DNA from: JAAZIN01 sp964464625
GTDB taxonomy: Bacteria; Bacillota; Dethiobacteria; DTU022
Length of the DNA: 60,869 nt
Direction of reading: 5' to 3'
Assembly (NCBI GenBank): GCA_964464625.1
Contig: CAYXKD010000007.1
Span: forward strand, 1 to 60,869
Of the stretch, positions 42,358 to 50,834 are shown piece by piece. Each line of letters starts with the position of its first letter. Within the stretch, counting starts at the first letter, position 1. The notes under the pieces are model-generated. The model ran no database searches. It saw only the letters and a program-made list of their open reading frames with translations, and was not told the DNA's origin. The position numbers and the translations under genes were made by a program.

Positions 42358-43053
42358 ATGATGACAGGGGATAAGGGGTTGTTGATCAGGGATTTGCCCG
42401 AAGAAGAGCGGCCGCGGGAGAAACTGCTGGCGCTTGGTGCGGAGGCGCTTTCAAACGCTGAGCTGCTGGCGATTCTCTTGCGCACCGGCAGCGCCCGGGA
42501 GTCGGCGGTGCAGCTGGCGGTGCGGTTGCTCTCCCGCAGCGGAGGTTTGCGCTTGCTGCCGGGGCTTTCGATGGAGGAGATGAAAGAGATCAAGGGGCTT
42601 GGGCCGGCCAAGGCCGTCCAGATCAAGGCAGCCCTGGAGCTGGGCAGGCGCCTGGCGACGCTGCCGCCGGAGGAGGCGCAGAGCATTACCAGCCCGCAAA
42701 GGGCGGCGGCGATTTTCATGGAGCAGCTCCGCTACAGGAGAAAGGAGTATTTCATGATTTTGCTCCTGAACACGAAGAACCATGTAATTTCGAAAGAAGA
42801 GATCTCTGTCGGTAGTCTCAACGCATCAATTGTCCATCCCAGGGAGATATTTAACATCCCCCTGCGTAAAAGCGCCGCCTCGGTGATTCTGGTACACAAT
42901 CATCCCAGCGGCGATCCCTCTCCCAGCCAGGAGGATCTGGAGGTGACCAGGCGCCTGGTGGAGGCGGGCAATATTTTGGGAATCGCGGTAAGGGATCATC
43001 TCATTATCGGCGACGGCTGCTACTTCAGCTTTAAGGAGAAAGGGCTCCTCTAG
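42358..43053 (+). CDS. radC: RadC family JAB/MPN metallopeptidase-like protein
   Basis: A protein of about 231 residues with an N-terminal helix-hairpin-helix region (LPGLSMEEMKEIKGLGPAKAVQIKAALELG) and a C-terminal JAB domain with the zinc motif HNHPSGDPSPSQED. RadC was named as a DNA repair protein, but its role is unresolved in most bacteria. GGAGG precedes paired ATGs at 42358 and 42361; the second has the better spacing. It lies 1 nt after maf in a cell-division gene order. Confidence 0.94.
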   Translation: MMTGDKGLLIRDLPEEERPREKLLALGAEALSNAELLAILLRTGSARESAVQLAVRLLSRSGGLRLLPGLSMEEMKEIKGLGPAKAVQIKAALELGRRLATLPPEEAQSITSPQRAAAIFMEQLRYRRKEYFMILLLNTKNHVISKEEISVGSLNASIVHPREIFNIPLRKSAASVILVHNHPSGDPSPSQEDLEVTRRLVEAGNILGIAVRDHLIIGDGCYFSFKEKGLL

Positions 43054-43211
43054 TTAACATAAACAGCCGGGAATGAGGGGAAAATAGAAAGAACAGATGT
43101 TTCACTGCTGAAACCGGCGGGCGGCGGATTTTCCAGCTGTAACAGACAAACCACTAAATCATCTACAATCTAACCGCTACACTGGGGTTAGAAAAAGGAA
43201 GGGGTATATGC

Positions 43212-44243
43212 ATGGCTTCACTATTCAGGGTATTTTCCAGGGAAATTGGGATCGATCTGGGTACTGCCAACACCATGGTCTACATTAAGGGCAAGGGTGT
43301 AGTCTTGCGGGAGCCCTCCGTGGTGGCTGTCCGCCGTGACACCGGTGCAATTCTCGCTGTGGGCGCGGAAGCGAAGCAGATGATCGGCCGCACTCCCGGC
43401 AATATTATTGCCATCCGTCCGATGAAAGACGGTGTGATCGCGGACTTTGATGTTACTCAGACGATGATCAACCACTTTATCAACCTGGCCACACCCCGGC
43501 GCCCGCTGTTCCGTCCAGTGGTGATTATCTGTATTCCTTCCGGGGTCACTGAAGTGGAGAAGCGGGCGGTTCTTGATGCCACCAGCCAGGCGGCCCGCGA
43601 AGCCTACCTGATAGAGGAGCCGATGGCTGCAGCCATCGGGGCGGGACTTCCCGTGGAAGAGCCCACCGGCAGCATGGTTGTCGACATCGGCGGCGGCACC
43701 TCTGAGGTGGCGATAATTTCTCTGGGTGGCATCGTCACAAGCAAGTCTATACGTGTCGGCGGGGATGATATGGATGAGGCGATCATTCAGTATACAAAGA
43801 AGGAATATAATCTTATGATCGGCGAACGCACCGCAGAAGAGGTTAAGATAAAGATCGGCACAGCTTCCCAAAAGGAGAACAACTCCGAAATAGAGGTTCG
43901 TGGCCGCGATCTGATTACCGGTTTACCGAAAACACTTAAACTGGGCTCCGAAGAGATAGGAGAGGCTTTGGAGGATCCCCTGGAGTTAATTCTTGAAGCA
44001 ATTAAAGTAACCCTTGAGAAAACCCCGCCCGAGCTGGCTGCTGACGTGATGGATAAAGGAGTTGTTCTCACGGGAGGCGGCGCCCTGCTCCACGGCTTTG
44101 ACCGGCGGGCTTCCGAAGAAACGGGAATACCTGTGTATGTGGCAGAGAACCCCATGGATTGCGTCGTTGTTGGCGCAGGGAAGATCCTGGCCGAAATCAA
44201 CCTGCTTCGACGGCTGGCCTCAACGAGCCGCAGGGGTGTTTAG
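43212..44243 (+). CDS. mreB: Rod shape-determining protein MreB
   Basis: A 343-residue actin homologue that forms membrane-associated filaments and directs lateral wall synthesis. Phosphate-binding loops are IGIDLGTANTMVYIKGKG and VVDIGGGTSEVAIISLGG, and the C-terminal loop is LTGGGALLHGFDRR. GGAAGGGG precedes the ATG. It heads mreB-mreC-mreD-mrdA-rodA. A small hairpin CTAACC/GGTTAG lies in the leader near 43170-43191. Confidence 0.97.
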   Translation: MASLFRVFSREIGIDLGTANTMVYIKGKGVVLREPSVVAVRRDTGAILAVGAEAKQMIGRTPGNIIAIRPMKDGVIADFDVTQTMINHFINLATPRRPLFRPVVIICIPSGVTEVEKRAVLDATSQAAREAYLIEEPMAAAIGAGLPVEEPTGSMVVDIGGGTSEVAIISLGGIVTSKSIRVGGDDMDEAIIQYTKKEYNLMIGERTAEEVKIKIGTASQKENNSEIEVRGRDLITGLPKTLKLGSEEIGEALEDPLELILEAIKVTLEKTPPELAADVMDKGVVLTGGGALLHGFDRRASEETGIPVYVAENPMDCVVVGAGKILAEINLLRRLASTSRRGV

Positions 44244-44332
44244 AAAGGAATATGGAACGGCCATGAAGGCCGGAGATGACCTGTAGCAGTCCTGGTTTTG
44301 CTGACAGGTAAAAATATGATCAGTCCTGGGAT

Positions 44333-45235
44333 GTGTTCCTATTGGCCAAGCGAAAACAAAATCGCAAAAGCCTGGCGGCACTTCTTGTGGTTGTGTTCAG
44401 CCTGCTGCTGCTCATTGTTTTTACCGGCGGGGGCCGTGAGCAGCTTACCCCCCTGGAGGATGGCCTGCTGGCTCTTTTTGCGCCGGCACAGACGGCATTT
44501 TCATCAGCTGGACAGAAGCTGCAGTCGTTTTTTGACGCCATCGTTTCATTTTACGAGCTGAAAGCAGAAAATGACCGCCTGCAAGAAAGAATATCCTTTT
44601 TGGAGCAGCAGCTTGTTCGCTTCCAGGAGCTGCAGAAAGAGAATTACCGCTACCGGAACCTGCTCGACTTTAGCGAAGGGAGCAACCACCGGTTACTTGC
44701 TGCAGAGGTAATTGCCCGCGATCCCAGCCAGTGGTTCGGCTCGATAACGATCAACCGCGGTTACCTTGACGGTGTAAAGCAGGAAATGCCGGTAATCACC
44801 GACAGGGGCCTGGTGGGGATGATCTCCACCGTGTCGCCGCACTCGAGTCAGGTTCTGCTCATTACTGACCCCCGTTTGTCGGTAAGCGCAATGATTCAGC
44901 GGACAAGGGACCCTGTGACTGTAGGCATCGTGGAGAGCTACGCCAAAGACCCCGCCCGCTTGATCATAACCTATCTGCCCCTGGAGACTCAAATTCAACC
45001 GGGCGACCTGATCATCTCTTCAGGGACAGGCGGAATTTTCCCAAAAGGGCTTCTCATAGGCACAGTTTTGGAACTGGTACAGGATCAACCCGGGATGATC
45101 CTGTCAGCACTCATTGAACCCCGGGTTAATTTCAACCGTCTTGAAGAGGTGCTTATCATTCTTGAAGTGGGAGAAATAGCAGAGGCGCCTTCTGAAATGG
45201 AAGAGGATGAAGAAGGGAGTGAGACGGAACCATGA
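44333..45235 (+). CDS. mreC: Rod shape-determining protein MreC
   Basis: A 300-residue bitopic scaffold protein of the elongasome. One N-terminal membrane helix (about 13-31) is followed by a coiled coil (KAENDRLQERISFLEQQL, about 72-105). The beta-rich MreC domain includes VIARDPSQWFGSITINRG and RGLVGMISTVSPHSSQVLLI. An acidic tail ends the protein. The GTG at 44333 has only a weak ribosome site, and a TTG at 44342 is an alternative. The stop overlaps mreD by 4 nt. Confidence 0.95.
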   Translation: MFLLAKRKQNRKSLAALLVVVFSLLLLIVFTGGGREQLTPLEDGLLALFAPAQTAFSSAGQKLQSFFDAIVSFYELKAENDRLQERISFLEQQLVRFQELQKENYRYRNLLDFSEGSNHRLLAAEVIARDPSQWFGSITINRGYLDGVKQEMPVITDRGLVGMISTVSPHSSQVLLITDPRLSVSAMIQRTRDPVTVGIVESYAKDPARLIITYLPLETQIQPGDLIISSGTGGIFPKGLLIGTVLELVQDQPGMILSALIEPRVNFNRLEEVLIILEVGEIAEAPSEMEEDEEGSETEP

Positions 45236-45762
45236 TTTTATATTTACTTGTTGGCGCAGGCTTTGTTCTCTCCCTGCTGCTGGAAGGTTCTGTTTTCTCT
45301 TTCTTCATGCTGGAGAAGGCGCTCCCCGATATTCTCCTGGTTATTGTGGTATCGCTGGGTTTCATTCTTGGTGAGCGGCGCGGAGCAATCATCGGACTCT
45401 GTGCCGGATTGCTCCAGGACATTATCTTCAGTTCGGCATTAGGTTTTTTCGCTCTGGCAAAGATGCTGCTCGGTTATGGCGCGGGGCTTATTGGACGGGA
45501 ACTTTATCGAGAACAGCTGCTTGCGCCGGTGCTTCTGGTCTTTGTGGGCACACTTACCCATGAGTTTGTTCTCTATTTTTTGGTGAGCCGTTTTGTCGGT
45601 TTCGGCCTCCCTGTTGAATGGAGTCTCAGCCGTCTATTTATTCCGAAAGCCCTATATAACATGGCTCTGGCTCTTTTGATTTACCCTTTTTTCTTCCGAT
45701 TCTCTCAGCGGAAAAAGCAGTTGGATAACAGCATGGGCCGGAGAAGAGGGGCAGTGCGATGA
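45232..45762 (+). CDS. mreD: Rod shape-determining protein MreD
   Basis: A 176-residue membrane protein with about five helices that bridges MreC to the wall-synthesis enzymes. The segment LPDILLVIVVSLGFILGERRGAIIGLCAGLLQDI is characteristic. Its start overlaps the mreC stop and its stop overlaps the mrdA start, each by 4 nt, so translation should be coupled along the operon. Confidence 0.92.
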   Translation: MILYLLVGAGFVLSLLLEGSVFSFFMLEKALPDILLVIVVSLGFILGERRGAIIGLCAGLLQDIIFSSALGFFALAKMLLGYGAGLIGRELYREQLLAPVLLVFVGTLTHEFVLYFLVSRFVGFGLPVEWSLSRLFIPKALYNMALALLIYPFFFRFSQRKKQLDNSMGRRRGAVR

Positions 45763-47606
45763 CAAAGTTGATGCTGCAACGCCTCCGTGTAATCTTCATC
45801 CTGGTGATCATGGTTTTCATTATCCTCGCCGGCAGGCTGGCTTATCTTCAGGTTTTGAAGCATGATTATTACTGGTACCGGGCGGAGCAAAACCGTTTTA
45901 CGAAGATTACCCTGCCGGCAACGCGCGGTGAGATCTACGACAGCAAAGGCAAACTGCTGGTATCAAACCGCCCCGGATACGTGGTATCCCTCATGGATAT
46001 GGGTGAGGGATATGACGATGATACAGTGAGCTATTTAAGCGAAACTCTGCAGATCGATAAAGAAGAAATTGAAAAGGCTATCCAGGGACGTTTGTACATG
46101 CGCTACCTGCCGCTGCGGCTCAAAAGTGATATTACTATGGAGACCATTGCCCGGATTTCGGAACACCGCTGGAAACTTAAAGGAGTGAATATCGAGATCC
46201 GGCCCATCCGCGAGTATAAAGAAGACTCCACGGCCGCCCATGTTCTCGGTTTTCTCGGTGAAGGATCCGTGGACGAAATCACCCGAAAAAGCTGGGCGGA
46301 GCAGGGCTACGACTACAAAGAGGGTGATTTTGTGGGCCAGGAAGGTGTGGAGAGGACCTGGGAGCCTTCTTTGCGGGGTATTGATGGGGAGCAGCTTATC
46401 GAGACCAATAACATGGGCCAGCCGATTAACTTTCTGGAACGCAAAGAGCCGGTGCCAGGCAATAATCTTATACTGACCCTGGATCTGGATCTGCAGAAAG
46501 CTGCTGAGGAAGCGCTGGCCAGGCGGGTGCAAAGTATCATCAAGAAAGAGGGAAGCCAGTATGTCGGCCGCGCCTCGGCAGTAATTCTCAATCCCAACAG
46601 CGGGGCCATCCTGGCTATGGCCAACTATCCTTCTTATGACCTGAATACATTTCGCCAGGATTATAAACAATTAAGCGAAGACCCAAAGCGTCCCCTTGTC
46701 AACAGCGCGACCCAGGGGAACTACCCCATCGGATCTACCTTTAAAATGGTCACTGCTACGGCTGCCCTGGAAAAAGGGGTGATGAGCGACCGCGATATTA
46801 TCAACTGCCACGGGGTGGTCAGGCTGGTCGGCGATAGGAAGACCTGTTACCAGAGCATTGCCCATGGTTCTGTCAATTTCTACAGTGCCCTGGCGCTTTC
46901 TTGCAACATCTACTTTTATCATGCAGGGATCCGGGCGGGGATCGATGCAGTGGCTCACTATGCCCGGGAATATGGATTTGGAAGCCCTACGGGGCTGCTT
47001 GATCTACCCGGTGAATCTGCTGGAGTGGTGGCCAGCCGTGAATACAAAGCCTCGGTGACCGATGGTGAGCAGTGGTACCCTGCGGAAACAATGAGTGCAG
47101 CCATCGGGCAGTCCTACAACAGTATAACCCCGCTGCAGATGGCCAACTATGCCGCTATTATCGCCAATGGCGGAACGCATTACCGGCCCTACCTGGTGCA
47201 GAAAGCAGTGGACGGCGATGGACGGGTTGTTCGTGAAACCGAGCCGGAACCGGTGCGGCAGGCGGAGATATCAGCCACAACCCTGGGGATTATCCGCGAA
47301 GGCATGCGTGCTGTGACCCGGCCGCGCGGCACTGCTTACGCTTATTTTTCCAGGTTGCCGGTGACCTCGGCAGCCAAGACGGGATCTGCAGAGGTTTATG
47401 GGAATATCCCCGCACACAGCCTATGTGTGTGCTATGCACCTTATGAAAACCCGCAGGTTGCCATGGCGGTGATCATTGAGCACGGCGGCATCGGGGCCAC
47501 AGGTGCCGTTCCTGTTGCCGCAGAGATCATGGAGTACTTTTTTACCGGGATGATTGAAGGAGTTGCTGAAACAGACGATGAAACGCCGGCTGATCAGGAA
47601 TTTTGA
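45759..47606 (+). CDS. mrdA: Penicillin-binding protein 2 (elongasome transpeptidase)
   Basis: A 615-residue class B penicillin-binding protein that cross-links peptidoglycan during elongation. It has an N-terminal membrane anchor (about 8-28), the PBP dimerisation domain starting at TLPATRGEIYDSKG, and a transpeptidase domain. The active-site Ser326 is in IGSTFKM (SxxK), the SxN motif is SCN in ALSCNIYF, and KTG is in AAKTGSAEV. It overlaps mreD upstream and rodA downstream by 29 nt. Confidence 0.96.
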   Translation: MTKLMLQRLRVIFILVIMVFIILAGRLAYLQVLKHDYYWYRAEQNRFTKITLPATRGEIYDSKGKLLVSNRPGYVVSLMDMGEGYDDDTVSYLSETLQIDKEEIEKAIQGRLYMRYLPLRLKSDITMETIARISEHRWKLKGVNIEIRPIREYKEDSTAAHVLGFLGEGSVDEITRKSWAEQGYDYKEGDFVGQEGVERTWEPSLRGIDGEQLIETNNMGQPINFLERKEPVPGNNLILTLDLDLQKAAEEALARRVQSIIKKEGSQYVGRASAVILNPNSGAILAMANYPSYDLNTFRQDYKQLSEDPKRPLVNSATQGNYPIGSTFKMVTATAALEKGVMSDRDIINCHGVVRLVGDRKTCYQSIAHGSVNFYSALALSCNIYFYHAGIRAGIDAVAHYAREYGFGSPTGLLDLPGESAGVVASREYKASVTDGEQWYPAETMSAAIGQSYNSITPLQMANYAAIIANGGTHYRPYLVQKAVDGDGRVVRETEPEPVRQAEISATTLGIIREGMRAVTRPRGTAYAYFSRLPVTSAAKTGSAEVYGNIPAHSLCVCYAPYENPQVAMAVIIEHGGIGATGAVPVAAEIMEYFFTGMIEGVAETDDETPADQEF

Positions 47607-48684
47607 TTTCTATCTTTTACTGTCAGCTTTTGCTCTCTGTGCCATCGGCACTTTTACACTTTACAGCGCCACGCACGGCATGGAGGGGCTGACTGATCCC
47701 TTTTATTTTGTGAAAAGGCAACTTCTGTTCATGGGTATGGGGATCGCCTTGATGTTGTTGGTCTGCTTTATAGATTATGTAAATTTTCGCAACTGGGCCG
47801 GTTACCTTTATGCCATTACCCTGCCCCTGCTGCTTCTGGTCCTGATAGTCAAGGATGTGGACAAAGGGGCGATGCGCCGTATCCAGATCGGCTTCTTTGA
47901 CCTGCAGCCTTCTGAAATTGCCAAGCTGATCATCATCATTACCCTGGCCCGGCTGCTGGCGGAGAAGGAGGGCAAACTGTCCCATTTCCAGGATCTGCTA
48001 CCCTCCCTGGCGGCGACAGCCTTGCCGATGGTGCTGATCTTTTTACAGCCCGATCTGGGTACCTCCCTGGTTTTCCTGGCCATACTTCTGGGGATGCTTT
48101 ATATGGCCGGTTCGCAAGGAAACCACCTGGCTCTGTTGATGGGGGGCGGGCTTGCTGTGGCGCCGCTGTTCTGGTTTTTCCTGCTTAAAGATTATCAGAA
48201 AGACCGCTTGCTGGTCTTTCTTAACCCTGAACTGGATCCCACCGACAAGGGGCTACAGCTGCTGCAGTCTATGATTGGAATTGGCTCGGGAGGGCCCTTT
48301 GGAAAGGGGCCCTTTAACAGCACTCAGGTCCGCCTGGGATTTCTGCCGGAGCATTACACTGATATGATTTTCTCAGTCTTCGGCGAAGAGATGGGCTATG
48401 TCGGGGCTGTGATTCTACTCCTGCTTTACTTCTTCCTGATTTACCGCATCCTTCTCACAGGGGCCCGGGCCAAGGATCACTTTGGCGCCCTCATTTGCTG
48501 CGGCGTGGCGGTGATGTTCTTTTTCCAGGTGTTGGTGAATATCGGGATGACCATTAGCATTATGCCGATAACGGGGATCCCTCTCCCCTTTATGAGCTAC
48601 GGCAACAACGCCCTCCTTGTCAATTTGACAGCTGTCGGCCTTGTCCTCAATGTAGCCATGCGCCGCCACAAAATACAGTTTTAA
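47578..48684 (+). CDS. rodA: RodA (SEDS peptidoglycan glycosyltransferase)
   Basis: A 368-residue SEDS protein with ten membrane helices that polymerises glycan strands with PBP2. Characteristic segments are GAMRRIQIGFFDLQPSEIAKL, FLQPDLGTSLVFLA, GFLPEHYTDMIFSVFGEEMG and MPITGIPLPFMSYGNN. ATG 47578 lies inside the end of mrdA; a TTG frame upstream adds eight residues without a clear site. No minC or minD gene separates it from mrdA. Confidence 0.94.
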   Translation: MKRRLIRNFDFYLLLSAFALCAIGTFTLYSATHGMEGLTDPFYFVKRQLLFMGMGIALMLLVCFIDYVNFRNWAGYLYAITLPLLLLVLIVKDVDKGAMRRIQIGFFDLQPSEIAKLIIIITLARLLAEKEGKLSHFQDLLPSLAATALPMVLIFLQPDLGTSLVFLAILLGMLYMAGSQGNHLALLMGGGLAVAPLFWFFLLKDYQKDRLLVFLNPELDPTDKGLQLLQSMIGIGSGGPFGKGPFNSTQVRLGFLPEHYTDMIFSVFGEEMGYVGAVILLLLYFFLIYRILLTGARAKDHFGALICCGVAVMFFFQVLVNIGMTISIMPITGIPLPFMSYGNNALLVNLTAVGLVLNVAMRRHKIQF

Positions 48685-48853
48685 TATTGAGCCCCAAATC
48701 ATAATCTGCCGTCTACTCTAATATAGATAAGTGGGACCGGCTCTCCAGGAGAAAGGAAAACTCTCTTTTCCTGTCATACTGAAGACAGAGCCCCGGGATC
48801 TCCTGTTGCGGTGTGCATGATATGTGAAAATCCTGAAGAAAGAGGGGTCCGGG

Positions 48854-49648
48854 ATGAATTTTCGGCGCAGAAGCGCTCCGGTATCAACCCTGCGAACAAG
48901 GTTGCAGCAGCGCCTGGCTGAAAAAAACAACTGGGAGTACAAAAATGATTTTAATCTCGAGGAGGCGAAGCCAGATCCGGGATCGCTTTCTCCGGCAGCA
49001 ATTTTCAAGACAATGCACCGCTATTTCCTGGTGAAGATCACCGTTGCTTTAATCGTTGTTTTTGTTACAGCCCTGTTTATTCAAGGGGGCCAAAGCAGTG
49101 CTGAGCCGCTGCTGCAGGCACTGCGCTTTGTCGTGGAATGGAACATGGAACCCGCTGCCTTGTCTGGGAAAGTGGCGCCCGCCTTTCGCCTTTTTTGGGA
49201 GAACGCGGAGATTCCTGTGGCAGGAAGGTCTGTCACCGACCTTCCTTTTGCCGGAGCTATTATGGACGGTTTTGGTATGCACAATGATTCTCCAGCAGGG
49301 CGGTATGGAATGCACTACGGCATTGACCTGGCGGCTCCCCAGGGCACTGTGGTGAGAGCGATTCATGGCGGCAGGGTGGAGCAGGTGGAGATCGCTGCCG
49401 GCGGCAGTGATTTTTACACTGTTGTGATTGATGTTCCAACGGATTGGAGCATGATCTACCGGGGAGTAACCGAAGTCGCGGTAAAAGAAGGAGAAACTGT
49501 TGAGCCGGGGACACAGCTGGGAATACTGGGACCGCCGCGGCTCTATGATATGCCGCACCTGCACTTTGAACTGCGTTTCAAGGGGCATCCTGTGCCGCCG
49601 CCCGGGGATTGGCTGGCTCAATGGGAACAGGGAGAGGCATCTCTTTGA
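48854..49648 (+). CDS. spoIVFA: SpoIVFA-like membrane protein with degenerate M23/LytM domain
   Basis: A 264-residue protein with one membrane helix (about 58-77) and a C-terminal LytM fold. Of the M23 zinc ligands, His154 and Asp158 (HYGID) and the HLH motif (His235/His237) are present. The His expected in the YxH segment is lost (YRGVTEVAV, around 202-210), so hydrolase activity is doubtful. Its place directly before an M50 protease and between rodA and rplU matches SpoIVFA, the inhibitor of SpoIVFB in the forespore outer membrane. ATG 48854 follows AGAGGGG. The SpoIVFA role is inferred from position. Confidence 0.75.
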   Translation: MNFRRRSAPVSTLRTRLQQRLAEKNNWEYKNDFNLEEAKPDPGSLSPAAIFKTMHRYFLVKITVALIVVFVTALFIQGGQSSAEPLLQALRFVVEWNMEPAALSGKVAPAFRLFWENAEIPVAGRSVTDLPFAGAIMDGFGMHNDSPAGRYGMHYGIDLAAPQGTVVRAIHGGRVEQVEIAAGGSDFYTVVIDVPTDWSMIYRGVTEVAVKEGETVEPGTQLGILGPPRLYDMPHLHFELRFKGHPVPPPGDWLAQWEQGEASL

Positions 49649-49838
49649 GCCCAATGAGCCAAGTGGGAGAGGGAACCGTGACTCCGGCTCACCTGATGAG
49701 ATAACAGGAACAGGCTTGTTTATCCCACCCTGGCGGGCGAAAATAATATGCCCCGTCTATTGCAAGTCGGTGTCGGCATTCCAGGTTGGCCGGTGTCCTG
49801 CTGCCCCAATGTCTCTGACAGCGAGAAAGAGCTGTTTT

Positions 49839-49868
49839 GCTGTCCTGAGGGCGAAGCCCAAAGGATCC
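49839..49868. repeat. Short dispersed repeat, copy 1
   Basis: A 30-nt unit beginning GCTGTCCTGAGGGCGAAGCC and ending AAAGGATCC recurs at 55997-56026 with two differences. The centre GGGC-GAA-GCCC can form a small hairpin. It lies in the gap before spoIVFB. Confidence 0.6.
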
Positions 49869-49896
49869 CTATCCTGAGGAAAGAGAAGGATCTGAG

Positions 49897-50775
49897 GTGA
49901 TCTGCTTGCCATTGGGTTCGATATTCGGGATTCGCCTGCGCCTTCATCCCCTTTTTTTATGTCTGGCTCTATTCTGTTTTTTAACTGGGGCGGGGGTGAA
50001 ATTTTTTCTCATCTGCCTTATAGTGCTCTGGCACGAGTTTGCCCATGCTTTCATCGGGCGGAGACTGGGGCTGCAGATTACCGGGATCGAACTCTACCCA
50101 TTCGGCGGTATTGCCAAAATCGATGAGCAGCTTGAGCTGGAACCTCTAATTGAACGGCGTCTCGCCTGGGCCGGTCCCGCCGCCAACCTGGCCCTGGCCG
50201 GGCTGGGAATCATTCTCTATGGCTCTATGGGACATGGGGAAAAGCTGCTCCTCTTTTTCATCCAGGCCAACCTGACTCTGGCTATCTTCAACCTGTTGCC
50301 CGCGCTGCCTCTTGACGGAGGCAGGATTCTGCGCGCATATCTTGCCCCGCACCTTGGTTTTCGTGCCGCCACGGAGCAGGCGGCTTTGCTGGGGCAGATT
50401 CTGGCCGTGCTCATCTTTGCCGCCGGTTTGGCCGGACTCCTTCAGAGCTATCTTAACATTTCCCTGCTCGTCGTTGCTGTATTTCTCTTTGTGGCGGCTA
50501 CAAAAGAGAAACAACAGGCGGTCTACACCTTTCTCCGCTCCCTCGGTGCAAAAGAGCACCTGCTTTTCAAAGGCGGCGCCCTTCGCGGCGCCCAGCTTAT
50601 TGTCCTTGAAGAGACCCGGCTTATCGACGTTTTCCGTCTTTTTTTACCACAGCGTTACCACTTTATCAGGGTGATGGATCGTACCCATCACTGCCATGCT
50701 GAACTTACCGAAGCCCTCCTGATCAGGGCAGCAATACAAAAAGGACTTGATATACCAATTAAAAAAATATTATAA
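49897..50775 (+). CDS. spoIVFB: M50 family intramembrane metalloprotease (SpoIVFB-like)
   Basis: A 292-residue polytopic protease. The zinc motif HEFAH is His46, Glu47 and His50, and the third ligand region is NLLPALPLDGG (Asn132 to Asp140). FGGIAKIDE is typical of SpoIVFB, which cleaves pro-sigma-K during sporulation. A soluble C-terminal part (about 200-292) occupies the place of the SpoIVFB CBS domain. The GTG start has AAGGA 7 nt upstream. Pairing with the SpoIVFA-like gene supports the assignment; the substrate is inferred. Confidence 0.85.
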   Translation: MICLPLGSIFGIRLRLHPLFLCLALFCFLTGAGVKFFLICLIVLWHEFAHAFIGRRLGLQITGIELYPFGGIAKIDEQLELEPLIERRLAWAGPAANLALAGLGIILYGSMGHGEKLLLFFIQANLTLAIFNLLPALPLDGGRILRAYLAPHLGFRAATEQAALLGQILAVLIFAAGLAGLLQSYLNISLLVVAVFLFVAATKEKQQAVYTFLRSLGAKEHLLFKGGALRGAQLIVLEETRLIDVFRLFLPQRYHFIRVMDRTHHCHAELTEALLIRAAIQKGLDIPIKKIL

Positions 50776-50834
50776 TATGAATGAATGCTTGCCTATACTA
50801 AGAAAAAGGGTTTGGCTAGACGGAGGCCTGACTA

